Shown here piece by piece: positions 10,256-21,201 of a stretch of 64,000 bases of DNA (position 1 is the first letter of the stretch; every line of letters starts with the position of its first letter). This DNA comes from Agarophyton chilense. Its lineage: Eukaryota; Rhodophyta; Florideophyceae; Gracilariales; Gracilariaceae. The stretch lies in assembly GCA_030374765.1 (NCBI GenBank), contig JARGXX010000106.1:1-64000 (forward strand). The letters are read 5' to 3'. Made by a program: the position numbers and the translations under genes. The notes below the pieces were generated by a model, which made no database searches, was not told the DNA's origin, and saw only the letters and a list, made by a program, of their open reading frames with translations.

Positions 10256-11171
10256 TTGGCGTATAGCCATCTTCTCATGTGTCTAACCGTCGAGACGTAA
10301 TCTAACATAACTCCTTGAAAGCACGGGTACCTGTTCGTAGCAAGTCATCTACATATGTTTCAGACATTCCCTGGAGTTTACACTTTGCCATGATATAGTA
10401 GCACGCCCGATCCGAACAAAGACTTGACATTCTGAGATCCTTCTTCTGATGATTATCCAAGGTTTCGTGCCATAAATCGCCAGATTATCCGAGACCATAG
10501 AGTGCTCGCAATAGCCGAAGAGCTTCATGAGGTTTAAGTTCGAACTCAGGGACAGGATCACGAATGTAGACATCTCTCTGGAGCACTTCGGAAGACTGTA
10601 AGTAGGCTTGGCTGACTTCAGACGTCCACACATCGAACCCGTGTAGTGCAGCCATACTCAAAATGAGTCGAACAGAAGAGTACTGTACACTAATCGAGGT
10701 ATGAACAAGGTACTTCTTGAGCTTGTCTCTGTGACCTCCAATAACATATCGGGCCTTCCACTTAGTCAGACCATCGTTATTTGACTTGATTGCGAGAACT
10801 GAAAGAGCACGTAGAAAGTTTCATTCAGAGGGTGTATCCTTCTTCAGGATCACCTCAAAAGCCCCACGGTCCATCAGGTTCTGGATTTCCTTCCGCTTCG
10901 CAGAAGTCATTTGCGGAGCGGAAGAACGAAGGTCATTAGCAGAGATAGGCTCTGCTAGAAAGGTCTTCTGAGTATACAGCGAACAGAAAATATCTCGGAC
11001 ATCCCTGAGAAACATAGTGGAAATTGTAGAAGGTGACATGAAGGGCTTCACCTGCTTGATGCCGAACGGACGAGCTGCGCCAACTTGGTAATCCTGAACG
11101 AATACAAGCTTCCTCGTAGTCCAAAGTCTGAACGAGTAACGGCCCAATCCATTCTCCAACACGATGCTCAA
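10256..11171 (-). pseudogene. Reverse transcriptase of Copia-B, multiply frameshifted
   Basis: The first frame (10821-11171) carries the integrase C-terminus (FVQDYQVGAARPFGIKQVKP) and the RT start (MTSAKRKEIQNLMDRGAFEV), a combination typical of one Copia lineage. The middle of RT is spread over several frames (10349-10820). The catalytic box is readable as TYVDDLLRTG at about 10331-10360. Stops and frame changes between pieces make it a pseudogene although the YVDD residues survive. Confidence 0.75.
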
Positions 11172-11257
11172 CCTGGTTTTCCCTCAAAGCGAGAACCTTC
11201 TGACCTACATGTAGAACGGAATCAGCAGCAGGAGGTACTGCATGTCAAAGAGCACGC

Positions 11258-11794
11258 TTAACACGTAAAATTGCCATTTGGCGCTCCAGTAGCCACATTT
11301 GCACGCCCCTCTAACGACGTTTTTAGATGCGCAGCACCGTCCGTGTACACAAGAGTAGACGGACACTCACCGAAGACTAACGCAGAAGGAACCATTCCTT
11401 CAGGTCCAAGAGTGTCGTTAAGAGCTTTCACGGACATAACAAGCAGTGGCTTTCTCGACGCATTCGAATGGTCCAACTTGAGCTTGCAGAAAGAAGACCG
11501 GAGAGGCTGATTGTAGCGCTTACCTATTCGTAAGCTTGATTGTCCCTCGATGCCTATACGTTGCACTTCGACCTTACTAGCGGCGCCGATACTAACGAAG
11601 AGCTCACGGAAACCAGATCCTTGATCGGTGATAATCTGGTGAGATAGGCCTGTAAAAACGGTAGCCCAGCACTCTAAGATCGTAGACCAGATTTTCTTCG
11701 TAGGTACATCACGTAGGAACACAGCAGCACTGAACCTTGTACCTTCATGGACGATGTGTAGTACAGGATCTGAATCCAAATACATGGTGTCCAT
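11258..11794 (-). pseudogene. Integrase core of Copia-B
   Basis: A 178-codon frame with MDTMYLDSDPVLHIV (first catalytic Asp in DTMYL), IITDQGSGF (second Asp) and GQSSLRIGKRYNQPLR. In this lineage the last motif is normally GERYH with the catalytic Glu. Here it is Lys, placed with 34 residues between it and the second Asp, matching DD35E spacing. The D,D,K triad predicts a dead integrase. The following GMVPSALVFGECP segment is the conserved post-core motif. Confidence 0.8.
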
Positions 11795-11839
11795 GAATAA
11801 GCGTTCGTTGAACTCCGAAATAGCTGCACCGAACGATAC

Positions 11840-12049
11840 TCAGAAGCGTGTAGGTCCACACTGAATCCGTTGGCATGAATCAAATCGCTTAGCAAGGTCT
11901 TCCAACGTCGTGAGTGTCTCGGCTGAAGTAGCTTCCGGCCTCGCACGCTTCAGCAACTGGTACTGCTTGTCAGCTGAAGGATGAGCGAACTGCCTTTGTA
12001 CCGTACTAAGCTGTGCAGAAGTATAGAACATTGGTGTAGCAATGGCCAT
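11840..12049 (-). pseudogene. Pre-integrase zinc finger region of Copia-B
   Basis: Contains QRQFAHPSADKQYQLLKRA and ends FDSCQRIQCGPTRF, matching the HHCC zinc-binding region before Copia integrase cores. The first Cys of the usual C-D-S-C pair is Phe. It sits directly upstream of the integrase core. Confidence 0.65.
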
Positions 12050-12142
12050 GGGGAAGTAGATGTGCCAATGATAACGATTAATTGGAACGCTCCACCAGTA
12101 GTGAACTGACGGTTGCTAGCCTGAACTTCCAGGCAAGACGGT

Positions 12143-12577
12143 TCACTTCGAAAGCTCATTCGTGACAGTGTTCGGTGTGAGGGAGTGTTCGTCCAGTACG
12201 TCCATACCTAAGAGGGCAAGTAGGTTTCTGGCCACAACCTCGAACGAAATGTAGATCGGAGAAGTACCATCTGGAATAGCAAGCAGTAGATGAAAGACAC
12301 CAAGCAAATTGAAAACAGAATCAGCAAATCTGAAACGCTTAAAGGATTTTGGAAACGGCCTAGGTTTGATCCAGGCTCGTTGGTAGACATCACGGAGTTC
12401 TGTCATACCAATGACAGAGACAGGAGCAACAGTGTCGACACAGAAGCCAAAGAGCTTCTTCAGATTCGGGTGAGATCTTCCAGGAAACGATAGAGCATAG
12501 ATCTTTGGGATGTTGTGATACGTGAAACAGGATTTCCGTCTAGGAATTGTAGTACGATGCGAAGACGCAAAGCACAT
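12143..12577 (-). pseudogene. Aspartic protease of Copia-B
   Basis: GFCVDTVAPVSVIGMTEL is a retropepsin active-site strand with the family DTGAP changed to DTVAP. About 80 residues on, NLLALLGMDVLDEHSL is the conserved second motif. The frame is otherwise open. The Gly to Val change next to the catalytic Asp-Thr should inactivate it. Confidence 0.75.
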
Positions 12578-12615
12578 TCGTTGGCCGAAAAGGTTAGACG
12601 ATGGTTCTTTCCGCC

Positions 12616-13182
12616 CTACTGAAAAACCGGCGAAGGATAGTGCAGTAGTTTCCCAGGTTCAGAAATTTCTCCACGGGGGAGACTACTGCTCAGAAAGTTA
12701 GTAGTATCCGCAGTGTCGACGTGGTTGAAGAAATGAACATCTGATGTCCCCGAAGCATCCCTACCGTTATCAGCTTCAAGGTTGTCAAATACAGTAGCCT
12801 CACTTGGATCGTCAGGTAGTTCCACAGGAGTATGGTGCGTGTCAAGATGTCTGCCCGGCTCCATGTTATTCAAATATGCCTCGTGGTCTGTAATAAGTTC
12901 GTGAACGATATGTACGGCAGGCACACCGTTTCTTAGCTGTGTTTGAACACGATTAGAATCGTTACAAGCAGCGCAGTTTCGCTTAAAATTGTTATCAGAT
13001 CCGCATGTCATACAGCGCATGACCTTTCCATCCAGACCAATAGGGTTACTGTGACAGTTCCTTGCACCATCGTTTCCTGCGTAAAGAATGCTCCTAGTTG
13101 CCGGGGCACGTCCATAGTGCTCGTACAGTGTATTCGACGTAGACATGTCCTTGGAGGCGTGGTGCTTCTTCTCCTCGTACAA
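12616..13182 (-). pseudogene. Nucleocapsid (zinc knuckle) region of Copia-B Gag
   Basis: Carries MRCMTCGSDNNFKRNCAAC, a CX2CX4-X-X4C knuckle with Asn in place of the zinc-binding His. The rest is low-complexity linker between capsid and protease. The frame is separated from the capsid frame by about 180 bp containing stops. Confidence 0.65.
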
Positions 13183-13365
13183 CTGTAGACCTTCGCGAAG
13201 AAAAGTTACAAAGCTATTGAAGTTGCAGCCAGGTGTAGTTATCTGACCAACGGCACGAGATGCCCATTGCTGTCCAACTACAGCAGACCGTAAGAAACGA
13301 ATCCTGTTCGCATCCGATCTGAAGCTGACTGGACATTGAGGCGTAAGAGAGTTGATGCAATCAAT

Positions 13366-14115
13366 TTATGAAGTAAGGCCGGTGCTCAAATCTGTGATCC
13401 CCTTTTCCTTCATGTCTTTGTCGATCCGTATCTTCTCCAGCTCACCTTGGACGGTAAGTTGACGAGCATCAGAATCGTACTCGTTTCTCATGAGCGTCTC
13501 AAGATCCCTTAAGGCCATATCATGGGTTGCGTTTTGGAAAAAGAATGTGCGGGCTGCTCCAGAGAATACGCTTATTAAAAAGTTGGTCTTCTGTGGTTCG
13601 GATAATTCGAACAGTCTGCTGCTGATGTTGTAATCACGGACACTGTGATCTATCGACAGCGACCCATCCCCAGAAAACTTAGAGCCCCGGAAGTACTGTT
13701 GAAATGAAACAGCCTTCGTAGGGGTGTCTACGGTTGGAAATGAGTATTCTCGAGATTTCCTCGAAAAACTTCCCTGAGACATCCATGTTCTAGTTGTGGT
13801 GTCTGGTTCAATATGGGAGTCTACAAAAGACACACCCTGTGGTAACCTCGAACTTGAGGAGCGTTGGTCAAGAGGATGAGCTCCTTCCATAAACGGTTCC
13901 GACAGCGGGACCTGAGTACTGGGAAATGGAAGGTTTTCTTCCGCACAAAATTTCGAATTCGAAGGCTTTCTTATAGTTAGTGATAACCTGTAAAACATCC
14001 CCTTGACTTGCTCCGTATACCTTAGCGAGCCAAACATATGCCAGAGCAACCTTGCCCTCTCGAATATGGGGTTCGAGAGTTTACAGGAAGCTGTTCTCCA
14101 GGCAAAGAACTCCAT
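13366..14115 (-). pseudogene. Gag capsid of Copia-B
   Basis: A 249-codon frame. The C-terminal half has KFSGDGSLSIDHSVRDYN and a helical stretch FLISVFSGAARTFFFQNA ending in LMRNEYDSDARQLTVQGEL. This is the capsid domain arrangement (target block, aromatic helix, short-repeat helix) common in algal and fungal Copia Gag. Assignment to Gag rests on this pattern and on its place just inside the 5' LTR. Confidence 0.6.
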
Positions 14116-14421
14116 ACGCCAGGGAGATGTCCTTGATTAAGACGACAGGAAACAAAGGCTGAGTATAGAGCTGAGGTTTGAAGACGACTGATGAAGGCAG
14201 CAGAGCAGTCATCATGTGCACGGCGATTTGCTCTTCTTCATGTTCTTCTCCCGGCGGGTTGGTAACAAGGACTTCTTGCGCAGCTCCGATCAGGCTTTCG
14301 GCTAAGGCAGATCTAGCGTGAAATGCGTTACAGCGTCAGAGAAGCCGGGCGTACTTCACTAGAGCGGCAGATCAAGTGGATGAAGCCATATCGCCCACAC
14401 GGTCACTCAGCAAATCCTGAT

Positions 14422-14766
14422 TGTCGCTGGACACTTTGCAGGCACGTCAGGCTGACTATGGACCAAGCTACAGCGGGGAACGAGCCTGACGAAGACACTG
14501 AAAGATAAGAGCGAAAGCTATAAGAGAGACCACGCAGCGACGTAGTTAGAAGCGAATACGACCGTGTGGTCTAGCGTTTACTTCTGTTCCTCTTACCCTC
14601 ACCTTCCCAGACCGGGGAGGGGTAATACATTCAAACTACAACTACGAACTGCACCCAGCCCACAGTTGAGCTGCGACGGCGGTAGTGCAAGCAGTCGCAC
14701 TGGCCGCGATATGACAGGATTACAGTAAGTGTATTCCTACATAGAAGATACAAATAGATTATGACA
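14422..14766 (-). repeat. 5' LTR of Copia-B
   Basis: Pairs with 9086-9429. Between its inner edge and the Gag frame (14116-14421) is ~300 bp of leader with no ORF. No iMet-type primer site is obvious next to this LTR, unlike Copia-A, -C and -D. Confidence 0.92.
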
Positions 14767-15228
14767 CTTAAGATTTTCAGCAGATATTACTAAAAGGTAT
14801 TTGGGAGATCTCCAGCCCATATTTGTCCTATTTCTCAGTGATGTTTAATATGTTTTTGCTTTCATCATGAATCAACTAGATCATGAATCAATTAGGTCTT
14901 TATTTTAATACTACTTTGTAATAATAAACTGTACCGTTAGAATATACCATTAATATTACATTAAGAAAACACATTATTATATATGGGTTGATTGAGTTTG
15001 GTTTCATGTATATGTCGTTCCGTTTTATTAACGAAATCGTAAGATATGTTGATGTCAATTGTGATCTCAACTCCTCAATATAAATATTCAAGATAATATC
15101 CTGCGCCGATAGACTCCTAACGTAGTCCTAATGTGAAATCATAAATAGTTGTAGCAAGAAACAAAGCGCCATGAATAGGGTGTTTCATTAATGAATCTGA
15201 TGATTCAAAGAAGACCTTTGAATGTGTT
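14767..15228. other. AT-rich spacer between Copia-B and Copia-C
   Basis: About 460 bp of AT-rich DNA with only a short Lys/Ile/Tyr-rich ORF on the minus strand; no motif. I see nothing functional. Confidence 0.4.
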
Positions 15229-15360
15229 CGTGAAGGAAGCACTTGCCTTTTAAGCTCTCGTGGATCTGGCGTTGCCGTCCGACTATTCACCATGTTCTCT
15301 ACTGCAATGTGATCTGATCGAAAAGTGGCAGGACATAGATTGAGCTAATTTGATCAGACA
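15229..15360 (-). repeat. 3' LTR of Copia-C
   Basis: Shares gaaaagtggcaggaca and the ...GACA end with 19504-19635, at equal length (132 bp). The outer end reads CGTG where the other copy has TGTG. Confidence 0.8.
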
Positions 15361-15369
15361 GTCCCCTGT

Positions 15370-15780
15370 TTATTGCCGCTTTTCAATGGAGATGTAGGGA
15401 GTTTGATGTTTAGTTGGCTTTGGAGGTGTGTGTAGTGGCCGTATTGGAGGGGCTTGGTGAATAAGTCCGCTTTCGTTGCCGCGGTATGTTGCTCCCAGAG
15501 TGTGACGGTTTTCTTTTGAATAAGATCTTGGATGTGATAATGGCAAATGTTGGTTCCGTTTGCGAGTTGGAGCCTGATTCTTTGCTGTCATGATAGCAGA
15601 TTTGCTGTCCACAAAACGTTGCATGACAAAGCGTAGTTACAGAATAAGGAAAGCAAATGGATACTTGACCCACGCGGTATGCAAAACTGCGGCCATGGCG
15701 GCAAGCTATTGTGACTCCGTGGTGGATAGTGCCACGATACATCGCTTTGCAAATGCCCAAAGTATGGGACTGCCATTCTA
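15370..15780 (-). pseudogene. RNase H remnant of Copia-C
   Basis: The first frame contains FVDSKSAIMTAKNQAPTRKR, the second RNase H Asp and the downstream motif, nearly identical in plan to HIDNHSAVIIAENQAPTKQR in Copia-D. The upstream AE.LA-type helix is in another frame (15590-15780). Frameshifts and stops destroy it. Confidence 0.65.
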
Positions 15781-15997
15781 AAGGTGAAGAATTCCGCTTA
15801 CTGACTTCCAGTCTTTTGCGTTCGCAAATTCAGCATCGCTGTACCCTATAAGATGGTTCTTGGCGAAGGGATTCGACCGAAAATAGGTTATGCCGTGAGT
15901 ACACGTTCCTCGAGTGTAATGTAAAAGCGCTTTGAGAGCCTGCCAGTGGTGCTTCTGTGGTTGTTTGGTGAACCGGGAAAGGGTATTGACCTGGTTT

Positions 15998-16438
15998 TTA
16001 AGATCGGGTCGGGCGCAGTCGAAAAAGGTTCAGCACTTCTCCTAGGAGCATTCTGTCGAGACATGTTTGAGGTGCTGTGAGGGGAGGGGTGGCAGATTTC
16101 GATTGCAAAGATTTGATATCTTGATAGGGAAACTGTTTGTTATTTAAGTCCATGAGATTCACGTGGGCTAGAATTTCATACACCAGTGGCGGTAGGGACA
16201 AGTGGTGCGAGTTATCGGTGACAGTAACCAATCAGTTAAGGAACATTGTTGAACAACCGAGGTGTTTGATGTTGTATTTTTCTTTCATGTGGTTGCACAG
16301 TGTGATAATGAGAGAGCGATAAAAGGCTACAACGAAGAAGTCATCAATGGTGGTTGTGATCAAAATGATTACGTCTGTGATTGATCGGGAGTGTAAGCAT
16401 GGATCTGCAGATGTTTTTGTATAAACGATTTGTTTCAT
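15998..16438 (-). pseudogene. RT remnant of Copia-C
   Basis: 16232-16438 encodes a DPCL-type strand followed by TTTIDDFFVVA, the RT palm box in its TIDD form as in Copia-D. 15998-16231 continues with the THVNLMDLN segment that in Copia-D follows the palm (THISQPDSID). Confidence 0.65.
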
Positions 16439-16439
16439 G

Positions 16440-17361
16440 GTTTTGAAGAGGCCTTAGTTATACTTTAAGACTGCTGGAACAATACCGAGACTGTTTCCGC
16501 CGAGTTAACGATACTTGGTTTGGTAATTTAGAGACTCGTCACATCCTGGCATCTGTTTTACGTGTATCTGGCGGTCGTCATTGCTAATGAATCTGCGTTT
16601 TCATGAAATCTCTTCTGAGATTGCAGCGTGCCTTGAGTTCTGAGTATATTTCTTTTAGAGTCTCGTCTGTAACGATATTACATCATAAGAGGAGTATTGG
16701 ATTCTAGTGGTAGTTGTATATTGTTTGGTAGCTATTTCACACTATCTAGTTATCGAGATTATCCAGTTCTTGGTTGTGAGCTTTTTGCCATAGTTCTGGG
16801 ACTGATTATTCATAGGCACTGTGGAGATTTTCCAGGGGTGGTAGGTGTGCTGTATTTGTTTGAGGAATGAGCGTGAGGTTCACACGATTGAGTTTGAAGG
16901 CTGTTGTGAAATGTGTGACAGGATTGGTTTCTTTTTGGTAGAAACAAAAGTCCGTGTTCCGTATGGAATCATTATGGTTTGTCTTCAGGTTGAGAACGCT
17001 TTATTGCGTCAGAGACGTGCCGTATATGTTTCTTGCAGAATATGCTCGGGCTCATAGTTTTGTTTTGGGAGAGTGGTTCGGGATCGTAATTTTGTTTTGG
17101 GAGAGTGGTTCGGGATCGTACCTAATCGACCAAAGGTAAAGAGACGTTTAGTAGTTGGTGGTGGGCCATATCATTGCCAATAAGAGCTTGTTCCTGTACG
17201 TGTGTAGTATAACAGGTTATATTTGAAGACTGTATAGCGTGCCGTGTCTTCCCAAGAATCCGGTTCTAGGCCTGCTGTGTGGAACAATGCTCTGACTACA
17301 TTTAGCAGGATACGGTTGAAACTTTTTGCGATTGAGCTTTCCTTAGGTTAGTTGGGGTTTC
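16440..17361. other. Unreadable centre of Copia-C
   Basis: By position this should hold the integrase C-terminus and RT fingers, but I find no recognisable protein segment. It is T/G-rich on the plus strand and contains a 36-base direct repeat near 17048-17120 (ttttgttttgggagagtggt twice). Confidence 0.4.
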
Positions 17362-17697
17362 TTAGGGAGTGCTTGAGTCTGTAATTTGGTAGTTCTCCTG
17401 AGCCACTGTGAAGGTGTACTCTTTGGCGTTGGCTGTCTTCAAGGGCTGCAGTGGGTGGTGCATGGTGTGCTTGGTATTGGGAAACGTTGGATCTAGCAGC
17501 ATGGGGACTTGATTGGTGTTGATTAGAAAATGAACGATGGCAAAATTACTTGGGGCATCTAGAAATTTCATGTTGTGTTGGTTCCCATGAATTGACATAA
17601 GATGAGATGGTCTGCATGTATACGAACTAATGTGTGACCATACTCGATAATGATGTGTGTTTCCTCTGTATGCGCTGGGGGTTTGTTTCGAATGCAA
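17362..17697 (-). pseudogene. Integrase core remnant of Copia-C
   Basis: Aligned with Copia-D, SSDTCGPI is SSYTCRPS here (first catalytic Asp to Tyr) and FRSDNAKEYT is LKTANAKEYT (second Asp to Ala). Both catalytic aspartates are gone. Confidence 0.65.
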
Positions 17698-18188
17698 GCA
17701 GAAATCGCAAATGTGTTGAACGGGATGTCATGAGCTTCTGGGACCAGTGGAAATAGGCGTGTACGTGCCATTGCGTGGATGGTGTTCGGGTGTATGTGGA
17801 TAGGACCCAGATTCCAGTCGTGCATCAATAGCGCTAGGCGAGACGAAGTTGGCGGTTTGTGTGGATTTGGAAGGCGCTGGATGGGAGCCCTACTCTGAAT
17901 TCGCATGGTGGGCGCATGGAGATTTGGTATAGAAATACCGATTGGGACAGTCTCGAGTTTCCTTTTTAGTGTTCGCTTTGTCATGATTCCGGCTGGCTTT
18001 TCATGCATGGTTGGACGGGCTTTTACTTCATATTTATATTTGTCCCAATGAGCCATTGCCTCTATCTTAGATAGAGTGACGCGTGTTTTTAGAACTAATG
18101 AAGTATGAAGAGAGAAAGTGGCAAGGCCATACCGGATGGCTAGGTCATGTAAAGACTGGAGATTGTGTTTGAGGTGCTTGTCAATCAC
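17568..18188 (-). pseudogene. Pre-integrase region of Copia-C
   Basis: Has KHLKHNLQSLHDLAIRYGL followed, ~120 residues on, by HPNTIHAMARTRLFPLVP and ISACIRNKPPAH. This is the zinc-binding pre-integrase pattern, with Ile-Ser in place of the first Cys of the usual C-x2-C. It is collinear with residues 40-240 of the Copia-D integrase ORF. Confidence 0.65.
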
Positions 18189-18589
18189 TGAAAGTATTTA
18201 GAGTGGAGTGTTACTCGGCGTAGTAATCTACATTGTGCCGCCGTGCGTGCATGGAGAGAGTTGTTGGGCGGATTTCTCGGTATGTGTCTTGGTGAGGAAA
18301 CGGTGCACTGGGGGACACGAAATGATAACGTGGGGTGGGTGTGCACACCTGTTGAGAATGCACTTATCTTCCTGGATTTCTTCTTCATTCGATTCAGGTT
18401 CTTGCGGCTGGTTGTCCTTTTCATGATGCATAAAGTCCTTACCCTGAATCTGAGAATTATCTGGTACTCCCAATTGCTTCGCTTTAGATTTTAAGTCCTG
18501 ACACGGAGATCTCTGAATTTGTCTCTGGTTTGGATTTTGGGTCGACGAGAGTCTCTGCATTGTTCGTCCGTATCTTGAAACGGAATTCA

Positions 18590-19355
18590 TCAGTTGGTGT
18601 GATGACCGCATAGCGTAGGATTTTGGGGAATTCGAGCTCCGGTTTTGCTGTGGCTGGAATGTACCGAGTGCTCCATAGTCCACTCCAGAGGACGTGATGG
18701 GTTGAGTGGCGGGTTGAACGTGCTTAGTGTAGGCGTGATGATGGTTGGATATATGTGTACGAATTCTTTCCCTGTAGTAGGTTTTTGATCCATGATCTGC
18801 AGTCCGATACTCATTGTTGCTCTGTTATACTTCAGGTCATTGTCCACGAGTTCTACTGTTCTGGATTCGTCCAAAATAAAGGGATATGTGGCAGGTATCC
18901 TCTGTGTGCCAATCTTTTGATGATCAGGTACATAGGATGAAATAGTAATTTCAGAAAAAAAGGTTTTTGAATCTCCCAAAGTTTTGAGGTACTGTTGGTC
19001 CTTTTATTAGAGCGACCGAGATGCGATATGATTTGTTTGATAAGTTGGTGAGGTGTGGGCTCGTGGTGGGCTCGCGAAGGAGCATTATGATATCTGCTGG
19101 TACTGTGGAGATAAGAATGGGTAGGAGAATGTTTTTGTGCTTCAAACACGTCTTGTGCTGAGCTGGATAAGCTTGGTAACGGGGGGTCTTCTTGATGAGT
19201 TTAGCTGCATCTGTTGCGGCGGCTGTTGCTTTGACTGCAAGAAGCCAAGGTGCATAATTTAGTGGATTCAATGTGAGGACATTAGCTTTGGTACCCACGT
19301 TCATAGTACGGTTGCTAATTGTGTCGTGTCGAATGTGTGTGTCGAAGGATTCCAT
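18590..19355 (-). pseudogene. Gag remnant of Copia-C
   Basis: The first frame (18951-19355) starts after the 5' LTR and has NVLTLNPLNYAPWLLAVKA, the L.x.NY..W motif that opens Copia Gag. The sequence continues in shifted frames (18853-19149, 18590-18979), so the gene is broken. Confidence 0.6.
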
Positions 19356-19490
19356 CTGTGGTTGATTGTTTAGGATGGTGGTGTATTCGAATGTGTCTTT
19401 TTGTTGCTTTCTATATTGTCGCCGTAGGAGGCGTTGGTCTGCTGAGGCCGTCTTGGCGTGTTGATGTGCTCGTTATACTGATCAGCCGTA

Positions 19491-19503
19491 TGGGCCCATA
19501 ACC
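19491..19503 (-). other. Primer-binding site of Copia-C (initiator tRNA-Met anticodon arm)
   Basis: GGTTATGGGCCCA on the minus strand, immediately inside the 5' LTR. It is identical to the Drosophila copia primer site complementary to the anticodon arm of initiator tRNA-Met. Confidence 0.8.
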
Positions 19504-19635
19504 TGTGAAAAAAACACCTGTCTCTTTTACTCTCGTCGCCCCGGCGGCCTCGTCTGCTTGTCTTTCATCTTCCCTACTGTAATTTGAGATGACCGAAAAG
19601 TGGCAGGACAGAGATAGAGCAAATGCAATCTGACA
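19504..19635 (-). repeat. 5' LTR of Copia-C
   Basis: 132 bp, TGTGAAAA...CTGACA in plus orientation. The inner edge is fixed by the primer site that abuts it. Confidence 0.85.
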
Positions 19636-19953
19636 GTTTCTTAACAACAGTGAGTAGGTCCAATCGAATTAGAGGGATTGAAGCCAATGCCAAGTGTCGG
19701 TTCAGATCATGAGACGAGCTGTTGAAGAGCCAACGGCAGGGTTCTCTACCCTGTACTTGGATAAGTTACAGTTAATCGCTGCTTTTTGTTACGACGACGA
19801 ATGCGAGTAAAATCTGTTTCAAAATCATATCATCACTCTCGCAAATTTTCGAAAAACCAACGTCTTGGCTACAGTAAAACTAACAAAATCAGTGTGAAAA
19901 AAATTTCAAATAAAAAATCTGTTTCAGAAACGAAACCATTATTGCATTTTCTA
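19636..19953. other. Spacer between Copia-C and the Helitron array
   Basis: AT-rich ~320 bp. A Lys/Ser-rich ORF crosses its right edge (19786-20046), but its second half lies in the Helitron end. I see no gene. Confidence 0.4.
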
Positions 19954-20293
19954 TCTCTAACTACTAAAGCACATGTTTGTGTGTGTGTGTGCGCAGCTGT
20001 GAGACGAAAAAATGAATCGGTAGAACAGACTGAAAAGCGCAGGTGACGCAATGGAAAGAGAGACAGGAAAGGAGGGCCACATAAGACCACTACAAGGCAA
20101 CAGACAAGATTCGAGAGTGAGAAACAGAGTTGATCTCAAAGTGGAGAGCGTAAACCCCAGAAAGAGCGCTCGCGCGTAAGTAATGGTGTTGAATACACTC
20201 AGCGGGAAAGCTGCCATTCTTGATCATTATTGTAAGCCGAAGAAAGGATTCATGTTAATGTTTCTACGACACTTGGACATTTAAAAGAGACAT

Positions 20294-20377
20294 ATGAATT
20301 GGGCAATAGATGAAGTGGATGGGATGACAACTAATATGAATGGGGCAATAGATGAAGTGGATGGGATGACAACTAGC
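20294..20377 (+). repeat. 42-bp tandem duplication in Helitron unit 1
   Basis: The block caatagatgaagtggatggg with its flanks occurs twice in tandem (20294-20335, 20336-20377), differing at one base. Units 2 and 3 carry it once (near 21583 and 25323), so the duplication is private to unit 1. Confidence 0.85.
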
Positions 20378-20902
20378 CTATTTTCTTTCGGTTAGCTACA
20401 GGTTCGTACAATGCACAGCGTTTTTGCTTGCTGAGAATTCCTTGCGGACGTATAGAAGATTCGTTTGCAGCTTTCGTCTTTAGGCTTCGCCCTGACTACA
20501 AATAACATACAGGGACAATCGTCTTCGAGTACGGCTAAGTGTGGGAGTAGAGTGGAGTTTGGGAGTAGGGTTGAGTTCGATGTTTAAGATAACTGCTTTT
20601 CTCATGGCTTGCTCTTTGTCACTCTGTTTCGTACTACAAAACATTTCAACGTCAGTGTATGGGTGAAAAGTGATGATAGAAAATTATTTCATGGAGGCTT
20701 TTCAGAAGTTCTGCTGTGAAAAGGTTTTGGATAATTAATCGTAGCGGATGACATCGTTTTTCTTTTTCATTTTTCCAATGCCGTTTTGAATCTGATGAAC
20801 TAGCCGTCCTAGAAACATTTGTCTTTTTAAAAGCCAGTTCTAATTAACAAACGCTTCAAACTACTTTCAAAGCTTTTTCTCAACATATGTAAACTGTCAA
20901 AC

Positions 20903-20917
20903 GCGTGCAAAGCACGC
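20903..20917 (+). repeat. Helitron 3' hairpin, unit 1
   Basis: 6-bp stem GCGTGC/GCACGC with an AAA loop, embedded in a ~55-bp block conserved at the end of all three units. Confidence 0.65.
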
Positions 20918-21201
20918 TACGGAGACACTCTTCAGAACAGGCGAAAGAACGCAGGCGTTGCAACTAGGCACAAAATTGCGCACATGGGCGCTGCGAGCCA
21001 AGCCCAAAGAGCACGGTTTGCCACACAGAGCACGGTTTCTTACAGAGCACGGTTTCTCACACGTCGCGTATGAGTGCAACGGCGCCTTATTGCGCCCTTA
21101 TCGCTGGGCTCATCACCGCGCTCATGGGCGCTACGAGGTTGAGTTTAAACGGTGTGTGTGAGTTTGAACGAGGTACGCCATGACACGTCTACAGACACCA
21201 A

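Larger units (their letters stand above)
9086..14766 (-). mobile_element. Copia-B LTR retrotransposon, defective but structurally complete
   Basis: LTRs at 9086-9429 (344 bp) and 14422-14766 (345 bp), both TGTC...GACA, flank a full minus-strand Copia order: Gag, zinc knuckle, protease, integrase, RT and RNase H. The polypurine tract GGAGGGAG abuts the inner edge of the left LTR, fixing the orientation. Flanks CTGAA (9081-9085) and CTTAA (14767-14771) look like a 5-bp TSD with one change. Nearly every catalytic motif is altered, so the copy is old. Its proteins (DQGS integrase, AKRKEIQNL RT linker) belong to a Copia lineage different from Copia-C/D. Confidence 0.92.
15229..19635 (-). mobile_element. 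Copia-C LTR retrotransposon, heavily decayed
   Basis: Two 132-bp repeats (15229-15360, 19504-19635) enclose minus-strand remnants of Gag, pre-integrase, integrase, RT and RNase H. A purine tract (AACAGGGGAC on the minus strand) abuts the left LTR. The right LTR is followed directly by a 13-base exact complement of the initiator tRNA-Met anticodon arm. Protein remnants (STIDDF-type RT box, ENQAPT RNase H motif, HLKHNLQSLHDLA) match Copia-D closely, so the two are one family of different age. Confidence 0.88.
19954..20931 (+). mobile_element. Helitron-like unit 1, non-autonomous
   Basis: Starts after an A with TCTCTAACTACTAAAG, close to the Helitron 5' consensus TCTCTACTA. It ends ...GACACTCT, 14 nt after a perfect hairpin GCGTGC-AAA-GCACGC (20903-20917), followed by T. 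It lacks terminal inverted repeats and a TSD, as expected for rolling-circle elements. It encodes no Rep/helicase. Inside are a GT microsatellite, a degenerate STPR-like reading frame (~20000-20220) and a 42-bp tandem duplication. The family call rests on the two ends and on agreement among three copies. Confidence 0.6.
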
